Below are positions 20,691-30,382 of a stretch of 58,571 nucleotides of DNA, piece after piece. A program made the translations under genes and the position numbers. The DNA is from Chitinophagaceae bacterium. Its GTDB lineage: Bacteria; Bacteroidota; Bacteroidia; Chitinophagales; Chitinophagaceae. Within the stretch, counting starts at the first letter, position 1, and each line of letters opens with the position of its first letter. The notes under the pieces were generated by a model that saw only the letters and a program-made list of their open reading frames with translations, made no database searches and was not told the DNA's origin. The DNA is taken from assembly GCA_020848815.1 (NCBI GenBank), contig JADLHL010000073.1, positions 1-58,571 on the forward strand, written 5' to 3'.

Positions 20691-21638
20691 TGCCTTTTTC
20701 CGAAGGGGAAATTGAAGATTGGCCAGGTAAACGCCGGTAAGAATGATGAGCAGGGCCAGCAATTGCATCCACACTATTTTTTCGCCATAGTAAATGCCCC
20801 AGCCAATGGCCACAAACGGAATACCGTAAGTAACCAGCGATGGAAATACAATGCCCGCCCTTTTGACCAACATATAAAAAAGAATGGATGCCAGTGCTGT
20901 ACCAAAAACACCCAATACCGCAGCAGCGGCTGTGGCCAGCAGTATTGGTGCCGAAAGCAGGGGCAGTGAAAAATAGCCCGTACCAATCAGCACGGCCAAT
21001 GAAGGAATGGTAAGAAATACAAATGCCAGCGTGGCAATATCTACCGAAGAAATATGGAGCAGTTTGTGCTTCACCATGTTTACATTAAAACCGTAAAACA
21101 TAGTGGCCAGTACGGCAAACATGGCATAAGCATTATTGCCACCCGACGAGCCTTGCTGCCGAAACAACAATAGCAAACAGCCCGCAAAACCAATGATGAT
21201 GCCCAGCCATTTCATGGCAGGAATACGGTTGTTGTACACTACAGTGGCCACCAGCAATACAAACAGCGGCGTCATGGCATTGATGGCTCCTGCAAGAGAA
21301 CTATCGATAGCCGTTTCGGCTATGCAAAAAAGAAAAGCGGGAAAAAAGCTACCCAGTAAACCCGATAGCAACACGTACCAGCGTACCGATGGCGTTGCTA
21401 CCCGTGCCAATGCTGGCTTAGCCAGCGGCAACAACACCAGCCCTGCACTCAGCATTCTGATAGCCGCCACCTGATAGGCACTCAGTACCGGCTGCCCGTC
21501 GAGGCCGTATAAACCCAACTTCATGAGTACAAATGAGCTACCCCAAATGAGGCAAAGCACCACAAAAATGAGCCAGTTGACCATTTTGCTAGTGAAAGAA
21601 AAGGAAGATACCCGTTTGGTTGTTGGTGCAGCCTGCAT
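20688..21638 (-). CDS. EamA/DMT superfamily transporter
   Basis: About 10 TM segments in two repeats, WGSSFVLMKLGL. Confidence 0.88.
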   Translation of the reverse strand: MQAAPTTKRVSSFSFTSKMVNWLIFVVLCLIWGSSFVLMKLGLYGLDGQPVLSAYQVAAIRMLSAGLVLLPLAKPALARVATPSVRWYVLLSGLLGSFFPAFLFCIAETAIDSSLAGAINAMTPLFVLLVATVVYNNRIPAMKWLGIIIGFAGCLLLLFRQQGSSGGNNAYAMFAVLATMFYGFNVNMVKHKLLHISSVDIATLAFVFLTIPSLAVLIGTGYFSLPLLSAPILLATAAAAVLGVFGTALASILFYMLVKRAGIVFPSLVTYGIPFVAIGWGIYYGEKIVWMQLLALLIILTGVYLANLQFPLRKKA

Positions 21639-21752
21639 GAAAATAAAAAACCTGATGAAGGTGTAAAGATGCAAAGCTTAAGGCAACGGCTTTCTGCTGT
21701 TTTTTGTTTATAATTGAAAAACCTTTTTAATCCTCACCAACAAATTTCATTT

Positions 21753-22124
21753 ATGGGCTTCCTAAAAGAATTTAAAGAGTTTGCCATGAAAGGCAATGTA
21801 GTAGACCTGGCAATTGGCGTCATTATTGGTGGCGCTTTCGGGTCTATTGTTAAGTCGTTTATCGACGATGTGATAACGCCACTGCTACTGGCGCCGGCAC
21901 TCAAAGCCGCCAACATGGAAAACATACAAGACCTGAAAATGGGAGCGGTGAAGTATGGCAATTTCCTGTCGGCTATTATCTCTTTTGCAGTGATAGCCTT
22001 GGTGCTTTTTTTGGTGGTAAAAGGCATTAATAAAATGAAAAAAGCAGAACCGGCACCACCACCAGCCGGGCCTACGCCTACTGAGCAATTGCTTGCAGAA
22101 ATACGTGATGCGTTGAAAAAATAA
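21753..22124 (+). CDS. mscL: Large-conductance mechanosensitive channel
   Basis: FKEFAMKGNVVDLAIGVIIGGAFGSIVKSFIDDVITP; 123 aa. Confidence 0.96.
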   Translation: MGFLKEFKEFAMKGNVVDLAIGVIIGGAFGSIVKSFIDDVITPLLLAPALKAANMENIQDLKMGAVKYGNFLSAIISFAVIALVLFLVVKGINKMKKAEPAPPPAGPTPTEQLLAEIRDALKK

Positions 22125-22160
22125 ACTGACGCTGCATCTGGTTATTTTTATACATCAATA

Positions 22161-22200
22161 AAATGGTTGCACTTTTGTAGTGCAACCATTTTTGTTTTTT
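22161..22200 (+). terminator. Terminator after mscL
   Basis: aaatggttgcac-ttttgta-gtgcaaccattt + T-rich. Confidence 0.75.
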
Positions 22201-22221
22201 TATACAGCAAAAAAAATATCC

Positions 22222-23184
22222 ATGACAACCAAAACAGGCTTAGTAGCTATAGCATGCCTGCTGCTCAGCCAATCTTTTGCACAGTACACCCGCAAGTCTA
22301 TTGATGAAGCTATGACGGCCAAAACAATGGCAGCAGATACATCTAAAAAAGGCCGCTGGAAAAGTGGCGGCACCTTTACCCTGGCACTGGCGCAGCAAAA
22401 CAGCTCGTACTGGGTAGGTGTAAATGAAAAGTTTGCACTCAACGTGGGCCTCAACGTAGACTTGTACGCCAACCGTGCCTGGGGCAAAAGCACCTTGGAC
22501 AACACGCTTAAAGCCAGCTATGCCTACCAAAACAACCAAACGCAAGGCCTGCGCAAAACCGCTGATTTTTTCGATTGGTATACCAAATTCGGCCATTCAC
22601 TCAACGAGAAGAAAACCTTGTCGCTGGCCGCCATTTTCAACCTCCGGTCGCAGTTTACCAACGGGTATGATTATGCATTGACACCCCGCCGACGTGTATC
22701 TGGCTTTTTTGCTCCGGCCAATATTTTGCTTACGCCCGGTCTCGACTGGAAACCCAACAAACATTTTAGTTTGTTCTTTTCTCCTTTTGCCGGCAAATGG
22801 ATTGTAGTCTCCAACGATCCGTACAGCTACAGCACTACACCGCCACCTCCCGGGCAGCGGCCACTGGCAGCCCTGTACGGCGTAGACCCGGTGAAAAAAG
22901 TAGATGCACAAATAGGTGCATTTGCATCGGCCAATTTCAACAAGGAGATTGTAAAAAACGTGACCTATACATCTCGCCTCGACCTGTATTCCAATTACAA
23001 ACACAATCCGCAAAACATCGATATGTTTTGGACCAATTCTTTCGGGTTTAAGGTAAACAAGTGGCTCACCATGAGTTACCTGCTCAACCTGGCCTACGAC
23101 GACGACCTGATACCTGAAGGCCGCACCAGCCCTACGGTGCAGTTTTTGGGTACTTTCGGGGTAGGCGTTTCCGGAAAGTTTTAA
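22222..23184 (+). CDS. DUF3078 domain protein (predicted secreted/outer membrane)
   Basis: KWKSGGTFTLALAQQNSSYWVGVNEKFALNVGLNVDLYANRAWGKSTLDNTLKASYAYQN-type sequence with signal peptide. Confidence 0.78.
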   Translation: MTTKTGLVAIACLLLSQSFAQYTRKSIDEAMTAKTMAADTSKKGRWKSGGTFTLALAQQNSSYWVGVNEKFALNVGLNVDLYANRAWGKSTLDNTLKASYAYQNNQTQGLRKTADFFDWYTKFGHSLNEKKTLSLAAIFNLRSQFTNGYDYALTPRRRVSGFFAPANILLTPGLDWKPNKHFSLFFSPFAGKWIVVSNDPYSYSTTPPPPGQRPLAALYGVDPVKKVDAQIGAFASANFNKEIVKNVTYTSRLDLYSNYKHNPQNIDMFWTNSFGFKVNKWLTMSYLLNLAYDDDLIPEGRTSPTVQFLGTFGVGVSGKF

Positions 23185-23202
23185 CCTCTTTTCCACATGT
23201 GT

Positions 23203-23239
23203 AAAAGGCCTGTACAACTACTGGGTACAGGCCTTTTTT
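23203..23239 (+). terminator. Terminator
   Basis: aaaaggcctgta...tacaggcctttttt. Confidence 0.75.
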
Positions 23240-23306
23240 GTGCACGTATTTTTGAAAATACCGGGAGTAAGTACTGCATGTAGCAGGCACTCCGTTATTG
23301 TATTAT

Positions 23307-24107
23307 ATGGCCGCTATTTCTTATCAAATAAAATTGCCCCAGTTCGAGGGCCCGTTCGATCTCCTGCTGTTTTTCATTGAGAGAGATGAACTGGACATTT
23401 ACAATATTCCGATTACCCGCATCATCAAAGATTTTTTGAGCTATGTACACAATCAGGAAAAGCTGAATATTGAACTCAGTAGTGAGTTTATCCTGTTTGT
23501 GAGCACACTAATGCGGATTAAAGCCAAAATGCTGCTGCCCCGCAAAGAGCTTGACGCCCAAGGCAATGAAATTGATCCTCGCCAAGAACTGGTCGATAAA
23601 ATTTTGGAGTACAAACGCTTTAAGGAAGCATCACTGAAAATGGCCGAACTAGAAGCCATTAGGATGCTGATGGTAAAGCGGGGCAACATACAGCAAGAGC
23701 TGAATAGCATAGGAGAAGATGCCGGCGAAGGCACCGAAATACAAAGCATAACGCTCTTTAAACTGATGAAGACCTTTGAGAAGGTGATGAAGCGGGTAAA
23801 CGAGCGGAACAACAAGCCTCAGCACGTGGTATTTAAGTATAACTATACCATGGAAGAAAGCCGCGAATACATGCTGCATACGGTGAAAAGAGAACGCTCC
23901 ATGGGCTTCGAAAAAATATTTGAAACCTGCCAGGACCGTGTGCATGCCATTTTTCTTTTTTTAGGCATGCTGGAGCTGGTACAGCAGCAATATTTTCAAA
24001 TAATGGTAGGCGAAGGACGCAATAACTTCATTATTGAATGGAATGAGGAGCGACCCGAAGATGCGACCGCATCATGGCCCATGGAGGTAAATCCTGTGTT
24101 GAACTAG
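23307..24107 (+). CDS. scpA: Segregation and condensation protein A
   Basis: YQIKLPQFEGPFDLLLFFIERDELDIYNIPITRI. Confidence 0.93.
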   Translation: MAAISYQIKLPQFEGPFDLLLFFIERDELDIYNIPITRIIKDFLSYVHNQEKLNIELSSEFILFVSTLMRIKAKMLLPRKELDAQGNEIDPRQELVDKILEYKRFKEASLKMAELEAIRMLMVKRGNIQQELNSIGEDAGEGTEIQSITLFKLMKTFEKVMKRVNERNNKPQHVVFKYNYTMEESREYMLHTVKRERSMGFEKIFETCQDRVHAIFLFLGMLELVQQQYFQIMVGEGRNNFIIEWNEERPEDATASWPMEVNPVLN

Positions 24108-24150
24108 CGAAAAATTGGTGTGCATTGGCACCAGAAACATAGTCTACATT

Positions 24151-24186
24151 AAAAAGGCCACTCATTTTACTGAGTGGCCTTTTTGT
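24151..24186 (+). terminator. Terminator after scpA
   Basis: aaaaaggccactca-tttt-actgagtggccttttt. Confidence 0.75.
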
Positions 24187-24212
24187 TTATACAACTTAAA
24201 ACTTCGGTTTCA

Positions 24213-24323
24213 TTAAAAATGATGGGAGTTGTTCCAGTAAATAACGAGTGCCATTACAAATGCCCAAAGAAAAAATGCGAGTAAGTTACTTGGGTTAAGA
24301 TAACGTTTTAGGTTCTCTTTCAT
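24213..24323 (-). CDS. Putative 36-aa single-TM small protein (not in ORF track)
   Basis: Manual translation: MKENLKRYLNPSNLLAFFLWAFVMALVIYWNNSHHF*. Confidence 0.5.
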   Translation of the reverse strand: MKENLKRYLNPSNLLAFFLWAFVMALVIYWNNSHHF

Positions 24324-24450
24324 AGGTGTGATTTAAGTGGTGCAAAGTAAAAAACATGTAGCCATTACAGCAAAGCTTTATTTATTATACAAGGTTGAAA
24401 AACAATTTGATAACAAATGGCAGGTTTGAAAACAACAACCATGCTCTTGT

Positions 24451-25653
24451 TTAAACAAATGACAATGCTTGAAAAGATTCTTTTAAAATAGGTAAAGGAT
24501 CGGTTTTCAGCCATTGCTGCAAAACTGTAGCAAGAACCCGCCTGAAATCGATATCGAAGGGAATGTCGCCATTCACCAGTTGCTGTAGTTTGGGCATACT
24601 GTTGAGCAAACCTTTTTCTTTCAGGCTTCCGCTTACAAAAAACATATTGTTGGCAGCACCATGGTCGGTGCCGGCACTGGCATTTTGTGCTACCCTGCGG
24701 CCAAATTCGCTAAAGGTCATGAGCAGTACATCTTTAAACCTGTTTTGTTTTTTCATGTCGGCTACAAACGCTTCCACTGCGCCGTTGAGTTCTGCAAGCA
24801 GGCGTTGTTGCTGTGCCGCTTGGTTTACATGTGTATCAAAACTACCGAGGCTCAGATAATACACGCTGGTATTCATGCCTCCTGCAATGAGTGAGGCTAC
24901 TGTTTTCAAATGTTTTGCCAACGCTGTGTTTGGATAGATACTATTTGTACTACCAGCTTTGGCTGCGGTAAAAATACTTTCGGCACTATTGATGGTGTCG
25001 GCCAGCGTTTTGTACAAATAATCAGCCAGTGGTTCATGAGGATGGTCGTGCCTGGCCAGTTGCTTAAAATATGGTGCACTGCTGGTAGCAAATAATTGAG
25101 CAGGATCTTGCGTGGCAATTCCTTTGTGTTGTTCGCCTTTTAAGGCAAGGCTGAGCACATCATTTATTTCCAGCACCTGGGTGGGTTTGTCGCAGCCATG
25201 GCAGGCATGGTCTAGGTAGCGGCCCAGCCATCCGGTATTCCAATAATCGTGGCTGCTGCTGGCACTGTGCCAGATATCCATGCTTCTGAAATGGCTTCTG
25301 TCAGGATTAGGATAGCCCACATTGTTGAGGATAGCGAGTTCGCCCTGATCATACATTTTTTGAAAGGCTGTAAGTGCAGGGTGCAACGCAGCATCGGTAT
25401 GTATAACAGCCGCTTTATTAGCGGCAATACCTATGCCTGGTCTTGATTGGTAGTAAATGTCGTTGCTAATGGGTATGACAGTGTTGAGGCCATCATTGCC
25501 TCCACTAAGTTGAATAACAATAAGGATACGTTCAGGCTCGGCAGTGCCTTTGTACAAAGGGCCGGCAGCTGCCTGCAAAAATTTTGGCACAAACAATGTA
25601 CCGGCAGTAGCCAGCGAAGATTGTGCTATAAATCGGCGACGTTTAATGAACAT
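24451..25653 (-). CDS. DUF1501 domain protein (predicted exported, Tat-like leader)
   Basis: MFIKRRRFIAQSSLATAGTLFVP; VIQLSGGNDGLNTVIP; TFSEFGRRVAQNASAGTDHGAANNMF. Confidence 0.92.
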   Translation of the reverse strand: MFIKRRRFIAQSSLATAGTLFVPKFLQAAAGPLYKGTAEPERILIVIQLSGGNDGLNTVIPISNDIYYQSRPGIGIAANKAAVIHTDAALHPALTAFQKMYDQGELAILNNVGYPNPDRSHFRSMDIWHSASSSHDYWNTGWLGRYLDHACHGCDKPTQVLEINDVLSLALKGEQHKGIATQDPAQLFATSSAPYFKQLARHDHPHEPLADYLYKTLADTINSAESIFTAAKAGSTNSIYPNTALAKHLKTVASLIAGGMNTSVYYLSLGSFDTHVNQAAQQQRLLAELNGAVEAFVADMKKQNRFKDVLLMTFSEFGRRVAQNASAGTDHGAANNMFFVSGSLKEKGLLNSMPKLQQLVNGDIPFDIDFRRVLATVLQQWLKTDPLPILKESFQALSFV

Positions 25654-25681
25654 AACGGATTTGGATAGGGGTCAAAAAAAA

Positions 25682-27112
25682 TCAACACAACTGGTAGGCG
25701 GGAGTGGCCATGGCCAACAGCGTTGTTTGTTTAATAAAACTGTTAACAGGCAAGCCCGGTGCTACCTGTGCTTCAATGATGGAAGAGAGTTGATGCGGGC
25801 TTTGTAATAAGTGCTCACAAAGCTGTTGTACAATGTCACTTTTTTTGTATTTATGCAAGGATTCTATTAATGGTTCCCATTCAATATCACCTTTGAGTTT
25901 AAAACGGTTGATGGCTTTTTTGCCGAGTGTGTTTTGCATCTTACCCATTTGCATATCGTCATCGGCGGGGGTACTAAGTTCAAACGGCTCAGCAAGGGCT
26001 ACCAACTGCGGCAGCCGCATACGTAGCAGCAGCGAACTGCTGTCTATCCAATTAGTGCCGCCGGGCCAGCCCGCTACCGATGGAGGGTAGAGCAGTATTT
26101 GCCCGAGTGCTCTTTGCAACAGTAATTGTATGTCAGGATTTTCTAACTGCATGGGCAGCATGCGGCGTATACCTACCCACAAAACCACAGGGCTTTTAAC
26201 GATTTTTCCCTGATTGGCGATATCATAAAACCAGTTGGCTGTAAAAATGTCGCCGAGTAGTTGTTTCATTTCATAACCACTATCATAAAATCTTTTCGAC
26301 AGCCAGCTAACGTGTTCCTCATTCACCTCTTCATTTACCAAAAAGCGATACAGTTTGGCGGTAATGAAACGAGCTGTTTGCGGTTGTTTAAGCAGCATCG
26401 CCAATACGTCATCGCCATTAAAATTGCCGCTCATTCCAAAGATGGTTTTGCTGCCAAGATCATGTTGGTTTTTTCTAAATACAAATTCGCCATTTGGATT
26501 GAAACCCCAGCCGGTAAAAGCTCTGGCTGCCTCTTTTACATCTTGCTCTGTGTAGTGCCCACGGCCAAGGGTAAAGAGCTCCATTACCTCACGGGCAAAG
26601 TTTTCGTTGGGCTGCAGTTTTCTGTTTTGCTGATTGTTGAGGAATGCAAGCATGGCGGCAGATTTGCTCACATTGGCAAGCAGTGTGGCAAAATTACCCA
26701 AGGCGCCTTCTCGTACCACGTGCAACAATTGCTGCTGGTACAGGCTATTCAGGTTTCGGCAGGCAAAATGCCCATGCCAAAACAGGGCAATTTTTTCCCG
26801 CAGTTGTGCCTCACTGTTTACCATTTCGTTCAGCCACCGGAGATTCAACTGCTTAATCGCTTCTCTGCTTTGCTGCTGTAATTTTTCACGTTGTTCTTTC
26901 TGCGCAGCAGCCTGGCCATTGTTGTTGCCAGCCATCATAGCTGGTAGTGTATCCAACGATGGTTGCGGTACAGTTATGGGCCGGAGTGGTTGCTGTGATT
27001 GCTTCCAGTATTTATCAAAATGAGATTCGGCCTTCCATTTGCCATTTGAGAGTAAGGTGGCTGCAGTGGGGCCAAAGCCGGCCCGCCAGAAAAAATGTTG
27101 CGCAAGATTCAT
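25682..27112 (-). CDS. DUF1800 domain protein
   Basis: HFFWRAGFGPTAAT...FWHGHFAC...NENFAREVMELFTLGRGHYTEQDVKEAARAFTGW. Confidence 0.93.
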   Translation of the reverse strand: MNLAQHFFWRAGFGPTAATLLSNGKWKAESHFDKYWKQSQQPLRPITVPQPSLDTLPAMMAGNNNGQAAAQKEQREKLQQQSREAIKQLNLRWLNEMVNSEAQLREKIALFWHGHFACRNLNSLYQQQLLHVVREGALGNFATLLANVSKSAAMLAFLNNQQNRKLQPNENFAREVMELFTLGRGHYTEQDVKEAARAFTGWGFNPNGEFVFRKNQHDLGSKTIFGMSGNFNGDDVLAMLLKQPQTARFITAKLYRFLVNEEVNEEHVSWLSKRFYDSGYEMKQLLGDIFTANWFYDIANQGKIVKSPVVLWVGIRRMLPMQLENPDIQLLLQRALGQILLYPPSVAGWPGGTNWIDSSSLLLRMRLPQLVALAEPFELSTPADDDMQMGKMQNTLGKKAINRFKLKGDIEWEPLIESLHKYKKSDIVQQLCEHLLQSPHQLSSIIEAQVAPGLPVNSFIKQTTLLAMATPAYQLC

Positions 27113-27170
27113 ACAGCGAAATGCTTAGGGCGTTGAGACGGCAATGTTGTTAAAAGGTTTAACTATTCAC

Positions 27171-27198
27171 AAAAAAAGGCTACCCGAAGGTAGCCTTT
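27171..27198 (-). terminator. Terminator of the PQQ-type dehydrogenase gene (minus strand)
   Basis: aaaggctacc-cgaa-ggtagccttt with A7 (T7 on minus strand). Confidence 0.75.
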
Positions 27199-27222
27199 AC
27201 TATACTGAATTGTTGGAAGAGC

Positions 27223-29877
27223 TTATTGCTTTTGAAGCTTCAATGTTTGAATGAAATACTGACCTTTTGCCTGCATTTGATAAGTACCGGCAGGAAGCCC
27301 GTTCATATCAATCAAAATGTTGTTTTGGCCTTTTGCTATGGCAGCAGTTTGGCTACGCACCACACGGCCGCTGGCATCGGTAAGTTGCCATTGTACTTTA
27401 TCTTCTTTGTCGGCAAAAATGCTGAGCGTGGCAGCTGTTTTCACAGGGTTAGGGTAAATTTTCACCACAAACGAGCCACCGCTTTTTGAAATAGAAACTA
27501 CGCCAGAATACAAAGATTTGCCATCAATATCTTTCAGTTTGAGGCGATAGTATACTATACTGACAGCGGTATTTGCTACGGTCAAATCATTAAAGCGGTA
27601 GTTATTTGCCACACTGCTGTTTCCTTTTGCTTTTACAAAACCAAGACTGCTGAAATAGCGGCCATCTACACTTCTTTCTACTTCAAAGCCATCAGCACCA
27701 GATTCGGTGAGGGTGCTCCACGAGATACTTGCTGCACTACCCATCCAGCTGGCATTAAAGTCTTTGAGTTCAACGGGCAATACCGTGAGTGAGTTATTGG
27801 CAACATAGAATGAACTGAAAGTGTTAAGCGTTGCATTGATGACATAGGCGTTGCTTCCGAAAGCATCTACACTACTCACAGCAACGGGTGTGGCAATGCC
27901 GGTAACGTTGGTAAAACAGCCACTGCCTGCTGTTTTAAATAAACCTAAATCGTCTTTAGAGTCTATACCGCTGCTAAAGCCACTGCTATTAGTTGCTGTT
28001 AGCAACGCATTGTATTCTGCTGCGGTAAGATAAATGCGTAAACCTACACCACCATTGAGGTTGAAAGGGCCTGCGTTTGAAGTAGAGATGGCCATGTTGC
28101 GGTCGAGGTACAAACGCTTACTGTTATCTTCACGAGGAGTGCTGCTTTTGTACAGCGTAGTTGTTATTGTACCCAGGTTATTACCATTGGCACGAACTTC
28201 TGCTACAATGTTGCCGTCAGCGTCTGTAATGGGTACCCACAAGTTGGTATTGTCGGAGTTAATCACTACGGAGTTGACAGTTACGCAAGTGTTGTCTGTA
28301 CCTGGCGCAATGGGAATGTGGGAAGGAATGGTGCTTTTTCCGGCGTTGTTATTGTAGCCTATGAATTCGTATTTCTGCACACATCCCGGGCAGCCCGGTA
28401 CAATTGGGTTAAGGGCACTTGGGCCGGAGGTGGTGGCCGACTGGTCCATTATTACAAAAAGGGATTTTCCATCCGGAGCGTAAGTGACATCTCTGAATCG
28501 GTTTTGACTGCCAAATAATGTAACAGTGTCACGAACACCATCTACTGTTGTCATTGCCGAGCCATCAGCATTCAATTTCAATCGCAATATTCTACCCCAT
28601 TTGAGAGATGAGAGCAGGAGGCTGTTTTTCCAGCCTGGAATAACGCTGCCGGTATATATTTCCATACCCGATGGTGCTTCGCTGGGCCAGGCACCATTAT
28701 TAGTTTGGTTGTTGTAGATAGATGTTACTGTAGCAAGAGATGCATCGTAAAAAGCATAAATCGGATTGCGGTAATTGGCCCCGATAGCGGTAGCATTGTT
28801 TTGCTCACCATTGCTTGCCGGAATAGTAGGCAAAGAACCACCCGTTGCGCCTGCTTTCAAACCGTTGTAATTGCCATCATTCATACCTATGACCAAGGGG
28901 TGGCCGTAGTTTTTACCACCTTCAATCACGTTTATTTCATCATCGCTGAACGGGCCATGGCTGCTTCCGTATAAACGGCCCACTCCACCAATATTGGCAT
29001 AAGAAAAGCCTTGGTTGTTGCGAATGCCAATCGACCAAACGGCACTGTTTGTACTGTAAGGGTTGTCGTTTGGTATCCACTTATTGTAATCTACAGCGCC
29101 TTGGTCTGCATCTGCATCTTCAGTTATATTAAAGCGCAATATTTTGCCTTGATACGAGGCAGGATCTTGAGCACGGATGATGCGGCTTTGATTGCTAAAC
29201 TGACCGGCACCCATATCGCCCACGGAATAAAAAAGGTAGTTGGTGCCACCTACAGGTGCAATGGTCATGCGGCCAGAGTTGTGGTCGTTGCTACCGGGCA
29301 GCGTATCGCACAAAATAACCGGGTTGGTTAATTTACCTAGTGTAGAGTTCCAGGTCCAGCGGGTAAGAAATGTTCTAAAATATTGGCCCTGACCATCGGG
29401 GTAAGTGCCCGACACAGTTGTTGTGGTATTTCTGCCCGTATAAGAGCGTACGTAAGCCAAAAAGACGTAGGGGTTGGAACCGCTAAAGTCGGGATGAAAA
29501 GCCATGCCCATCATGCCTCCCTGAGGCCACTGAAAGTTGCTTTCGCTGCCTGTGAAAGTTCTTTTATGGGCATCAAAAACAGCATTGGTAAGGCCCGAAG
29601 TAGCAGCATTGTTTGTGGTATTGTGTTGGATATCTAAGGCAGTGGTAGCAGCACCTGTCGATGGATCAATTCTTCTCACCCGGTAGCCACGGGCTTCTGT
29701 TACCCACAAAAATCCATCGGGGCCGTAAGCCACATCCCAAGGGTCAAAAAAATTGGCTTGAAGATTGGTGGATTTGAACACTTCGCCGTGACGGCCACCT
29801 ACAACCTGAGCCTGAGTGCTGGAGTGAATGAGGAGCAACAGGCATAACATACGCACAAGCGTAAAAGTCTTTTGCAT
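27223..29877 (-). CDS. PQQ-dependent sugar dehydrogenase-like beta-propeller protein with T9SS C-terminal sorting domain
   Basis: Glucose/sorbosone dehydrogenase-like region (DPWDVAYGPDGFLWVTEARGYRVRRID...GMMGMAFHPDF); C-term VVKIYPNPVKTAATLSI...LPAGTYQMQ. Confidence 0.85.
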   Translation of the reverse strand: MQKTFTLVRMLCLLLLIHSSTQAQVVGGRHGEVFKSTNLQANFFDPWDVAYGPDGFLWVTEARGYRVRRIDPSTGAATTALDIQHNTTNNAATSGLTNAVFDAHKRTFTGSESNFQWPQGGMMGMAFHPDFSGSNPYVFLAYVRSYTGRNTTTTVSGTYPDGQGQYFRTFLTRWTWNSTLGKLTNPVILCDTLPGSNDHNSGRMTIAPVGGTNYLFYSVGDMGAGQFSNQSRIIRAQDPASYQGKILRFNITEDADADQGAVDYNKWIPNDNPYSTNSAVWSIGIRNNQGFSYANIGGVGRLYGSSHGPFSDDEINVIEGGKNYGHPLVIGMNDGNYNGLKAGATGGSLPTIPASNGEQNNATAIGANYRNPIYAFYDASLATVTSIYNNQTNNGAWPSEAPSGMEIYTGSVIPGWKNSLLLSSLKWGRILRLKLNADGSAMTTVDGVRDTVTLFGSQNRFRDVTYAPDGKSLFVIMDQSATTSGPSALNPIVPGCPGCVQKYEFIGYNNNAGKSTIPSHIPIAPGTDNTCVTVNSVVINSDNTNLWVPITDADGNIVAEVRANGNNLGTITTTLYKSSTPREDNSKRLYLDRNMAISTSNAGPFNLNGGVGLRIYLTAAEYNALLTATNSSGFSSGIDSKDDLGLFKTAGSGCFTNVTGIATPVAVSSVDAFGSNAYVINATLNTFSSFYVANNSLTVLPVELKDFNASWMGSAASISWSTLTESGADGFEVERSVDGRYFSSLGFVKAKGNSSVANNYRFNDLTVANTAVSIVYYRLKLKDIDGKSLYSGVVSISKSGGSFVVKIYPNPVKTAATLSIFADKEDKVQWQLTDASGRVVRSQTAAIAKGQNNILIDMNGLPAGTYQMQAKGQYFIQTLKLQKQ

Positions 29878-30382
29878 AGAAGCAAGGGGGTTAGTAAAAA
29901 AATGAATTTCCAGGGCAGTTTAAGGAGGCGCAGGGTTTTGCAGCGAAACGTATGCTGGTTTTCAAAGCACCTGGGTGGTGGTGCATTTTGCTTTATTGGC
30001 TCTCATACGCTCTGATGGGTATCTTATCTAAGCGTTAAAATTATTGTTTAGACATTTGACATTCATCAAAATCGTAAAAAAATAATTGGCAGTTATTTGC
30101 AAGACATTGATAATCAATGATTTAATAATTGTGCATTTGACGAAAATTTTATGCAGATGCTGCGCTTTCTGTGGAAAACGGTGTACCTTTACCCTTCAAA
30201 TGGGTACTCCCATGCTGCTATTCGGATCAAATCCCTTCCTTCTTAAGCTGATCCACCTATACCCTGAACTTAAAAGCCCTGCGCTTTTGTTCAATACCTG
30301 ACATTCCTTAGACATTCATGGGTTCATTAAGGTTTCACCACCTTAGTCCACCTGATTTTTCATCATACTAGCTGGAACATGT

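Noticed and set aside
30151-30246. 31-aa ORF MQMLRFLWKTVYLYPSNGYSHAAIRIKSLPS in the spacer before the SdrD-B protein
   Set aside because: Short, unremarkable composition, no supporting signals; likely chance.
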